From: Tuberibacillus sp. Marseille-P3662
GTDB taxonomy: Bacteria > Bacillota > Bacilli > Bacillales > Sporolactobacillaceae
Assembly (NCBI RefSeq): GCF_900178005.1
Contig: NZ_FXBS01000006.1
Location: 124,001-188,000, forward strand
Reading direction: 5' to 3'
DNA: 64,000 bases
Shown in pieces: positions 63,186 to 64,000 of this stretch (positions are counted from its first letter, which is position 1; every line of letters starts with the position of its first letter). Under the pieces are notes generated by a model. It did not search any database. It was not told the DNA's origin and was given only the letters and a program-made list of their open reading frames with translations. A program made the translations under genes and the position numbers.

Positions 63186-64000
63186 GTGTTGAGTGAATAT
63201 CAATTACAAATGAAAAACATTAGTAAAACATTCCCGGGTGTTAAGGCACTTGAAGACGTAGAACTTGAGGTGAAGAAAGGTGAAGTTCACGCTTTAATTG
63301 GAGAGAATGGGGCCGGGAAATCTACTTTAATTAAAATACTATCAGGCATCCATAAGGCTGATGATGGTGCCCAGTTTTATTTTGAAGGTGAAGAGGCACA
63401 AATTAGTAAACCCATTGATGCTACGTTAAAAGGTATCTCAGTTATTTATCAAGATTTAAGTTTATTTCCTAATTTTTCAGTTGCGGAAAATATTCACATT
63501 GGTCAAGACAGCAATAAAATGCCGTGGAAGAAGGTGGACTGGAAAAATATCAAAAAGAGTGCTATTCAAGCCCTTGAAGAGCTGGAAGTGGATATTAATC
63601 CAAATACAATGGTCGAAACTCTGAGTATTGCGCAACAACAACTTGTCGAAATTGCAAGAGCTTTAGCGTTTGACTCAAAACTTATTGTAATGGATGAACC
63701 AACATCAGCTCTATCTTCTGGGGAAGTAGAAAAATTGTATCGTGTAGTTGAAAAATTAAAAAGAAGGGGCATTTCCATCATTTTTATTAGTCACAAATTG
63801 AAAGAACTGTTCCGGGTTTCGGATCGATTTACGGTTTTACGAGACGGAAAGTATGTAGGGTCCTATAGCCGGGATGAAATTGATGAATCTAAATTAGTAA
63901 CCTTAATGGTTGGACGTGAGGTTACTTATGAAAAGAATAAGGAAGAAGTTGAAGTTGGTGAAACCATATTTAAGGTAAATGGCTTTTCAAAACAAGGAAA
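63186..64000 (+). CDS. Sugar ABC importer ATP-binding protein, RbsA type (cut by window end)
   Basis: The frame is open at the right edge; 271 codons are present, covering the first of two ATPase domains. Start is GTG after GGGGG. Walker A is GENGAGKST near residue 40, the Q-loop is in ISVIYQDLSLFPN near 87, the signature LSIAQQQLVEIARAL near 150, Walker B LIVMDEPTSALS near 170, and the switch histidine in ISHKLKELF near 200. CUT2 family importers of ribose, xylose, galactose or allose-type sugars have this double-domain form. The epimerase and kinase upstream suggest a ribose- or allose-like sugar. Confidence 0.92.
   Translation, partial: MLSEYQLQMKNISKTFPGVKALEDVELEVKKGEVHALIGENGAGKSTLIKILSGIHKADDGAQFYFEGEEAQISKPIDATLKGISVIYQDLSLFPNFSVAENIHIGQDSNKMPWKKVDWKNIKKSAIQALEELEVDINPNTMVETLSIAQQQLVEIARALAFDSKLIVMDEPTSALSSGEVEKLYRVVEKLKRRGISIIFISHKLKELFRVSDRFTVLRDGKYVGSYSRDEIDESKLVTLMVGREVTYEKNKEEVEVGETIFKVNGFSKQG

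Noticed and set aside
63633-63662. LSIAQQQ signature instead of LSGGQ in the RbsA-type ATPase
   Set aside because: This variant form is usual in the first ATPase domain of CUT2 importers, so it is not an anomaly.

Overview
The window looks like chromosomal DNA of a low-GC, Gram-positive, endospore-forming Bacillales bacterium (Bacillaceae or Sporolactobacillaceae-like; genus not determinable here). Reasons: strong AGGAGG-type ribosome binding sites with frequent TTG and GTG starts, sigma-A-type promoters, CcpA-type cre boxes, a YjcZ-type sporulation miniprotein, lipoprotein solute-binding proteins, and an arabinose locus in Bacillus subtilis style (araR, araM, araBDA, araNPQ-abfA). No rRNA, tRNA, CRISPR array, prophage or complete insertion sequence was recognised.

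Layout. 0-5 kb: the 3' part of a Gfo/Idh/MocA dehydrogenase, a TraB-family membrane protein, a short-chain dehydrogenase and a branched-chain aminotransferase. 4.7-11 kb: a ROK repressor divergent from a hexuronate operon (uxaC, uxuA, uxuB, then a GntP permease), with a decayed KDPG-aldolase fragment where the aldolase would be expected. 11.4-15.7 kb: a LuxR/GAF regulator and a cassette of three envelope proteins (DUF6230-like, DUF6114-like, and a secreted coiled-coil protein). 15.7-24.7 kb: a DUF202 protein; a minus-strand operon of amidohydrolase, Rieske ferredoxin, flavin reductase and betaine-aldehyde-type dehydrogenase; a TRIC/UPF0126 channel; small hydrophilic proteins; a nitroreductase; a YesL protein; and galM.

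24.9-42.1 kb is a large arabinose/arabinan region: a CUT1 ABC importer, araR, araM-araB-araD-araA, a sodium:solute symporter with a small partner, and araNPQ-abfA. 42.5-49 kb has an AraC regulator and a block of three Gfo/Idh/MocA dehydrogenases, a DUF993 protein and a TIM-barrel isomerase, probably a catabolic route for an unidentified sugar or glycoside. 49.2-52 kb is a TRAP transporter. 52.2-59.6 kb is a rhamnogalacturonan module: YesOPQ-like importer, family 11 rhamnogalacturonan lyase and GH4 enzyme. 60-64 kb: a DeoR regulator, a pentulose-phosphate-epimerase-like protein, a ribokinase-like kinase and the start of an RbsA-type ATPase, cut by the window end.

Taken together the region reads as a plant cell-wall polysaccharide island (arabinan, rhamnogalacturonan, uronates). 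Extracellular or surface enzymes release fragments, importers of several families take them up, and isomerases, kinases and dehydrogenases feed them into central metabolism. cre-like sites precede at least eight units, and an almost identical promoter-operator block precedes araM and araN, so CcpA and AraR control is a reasonable inference. Gene decay is visible at several points (KDPG aldolase, a solute-binding protein tail, two unidentified fragments).
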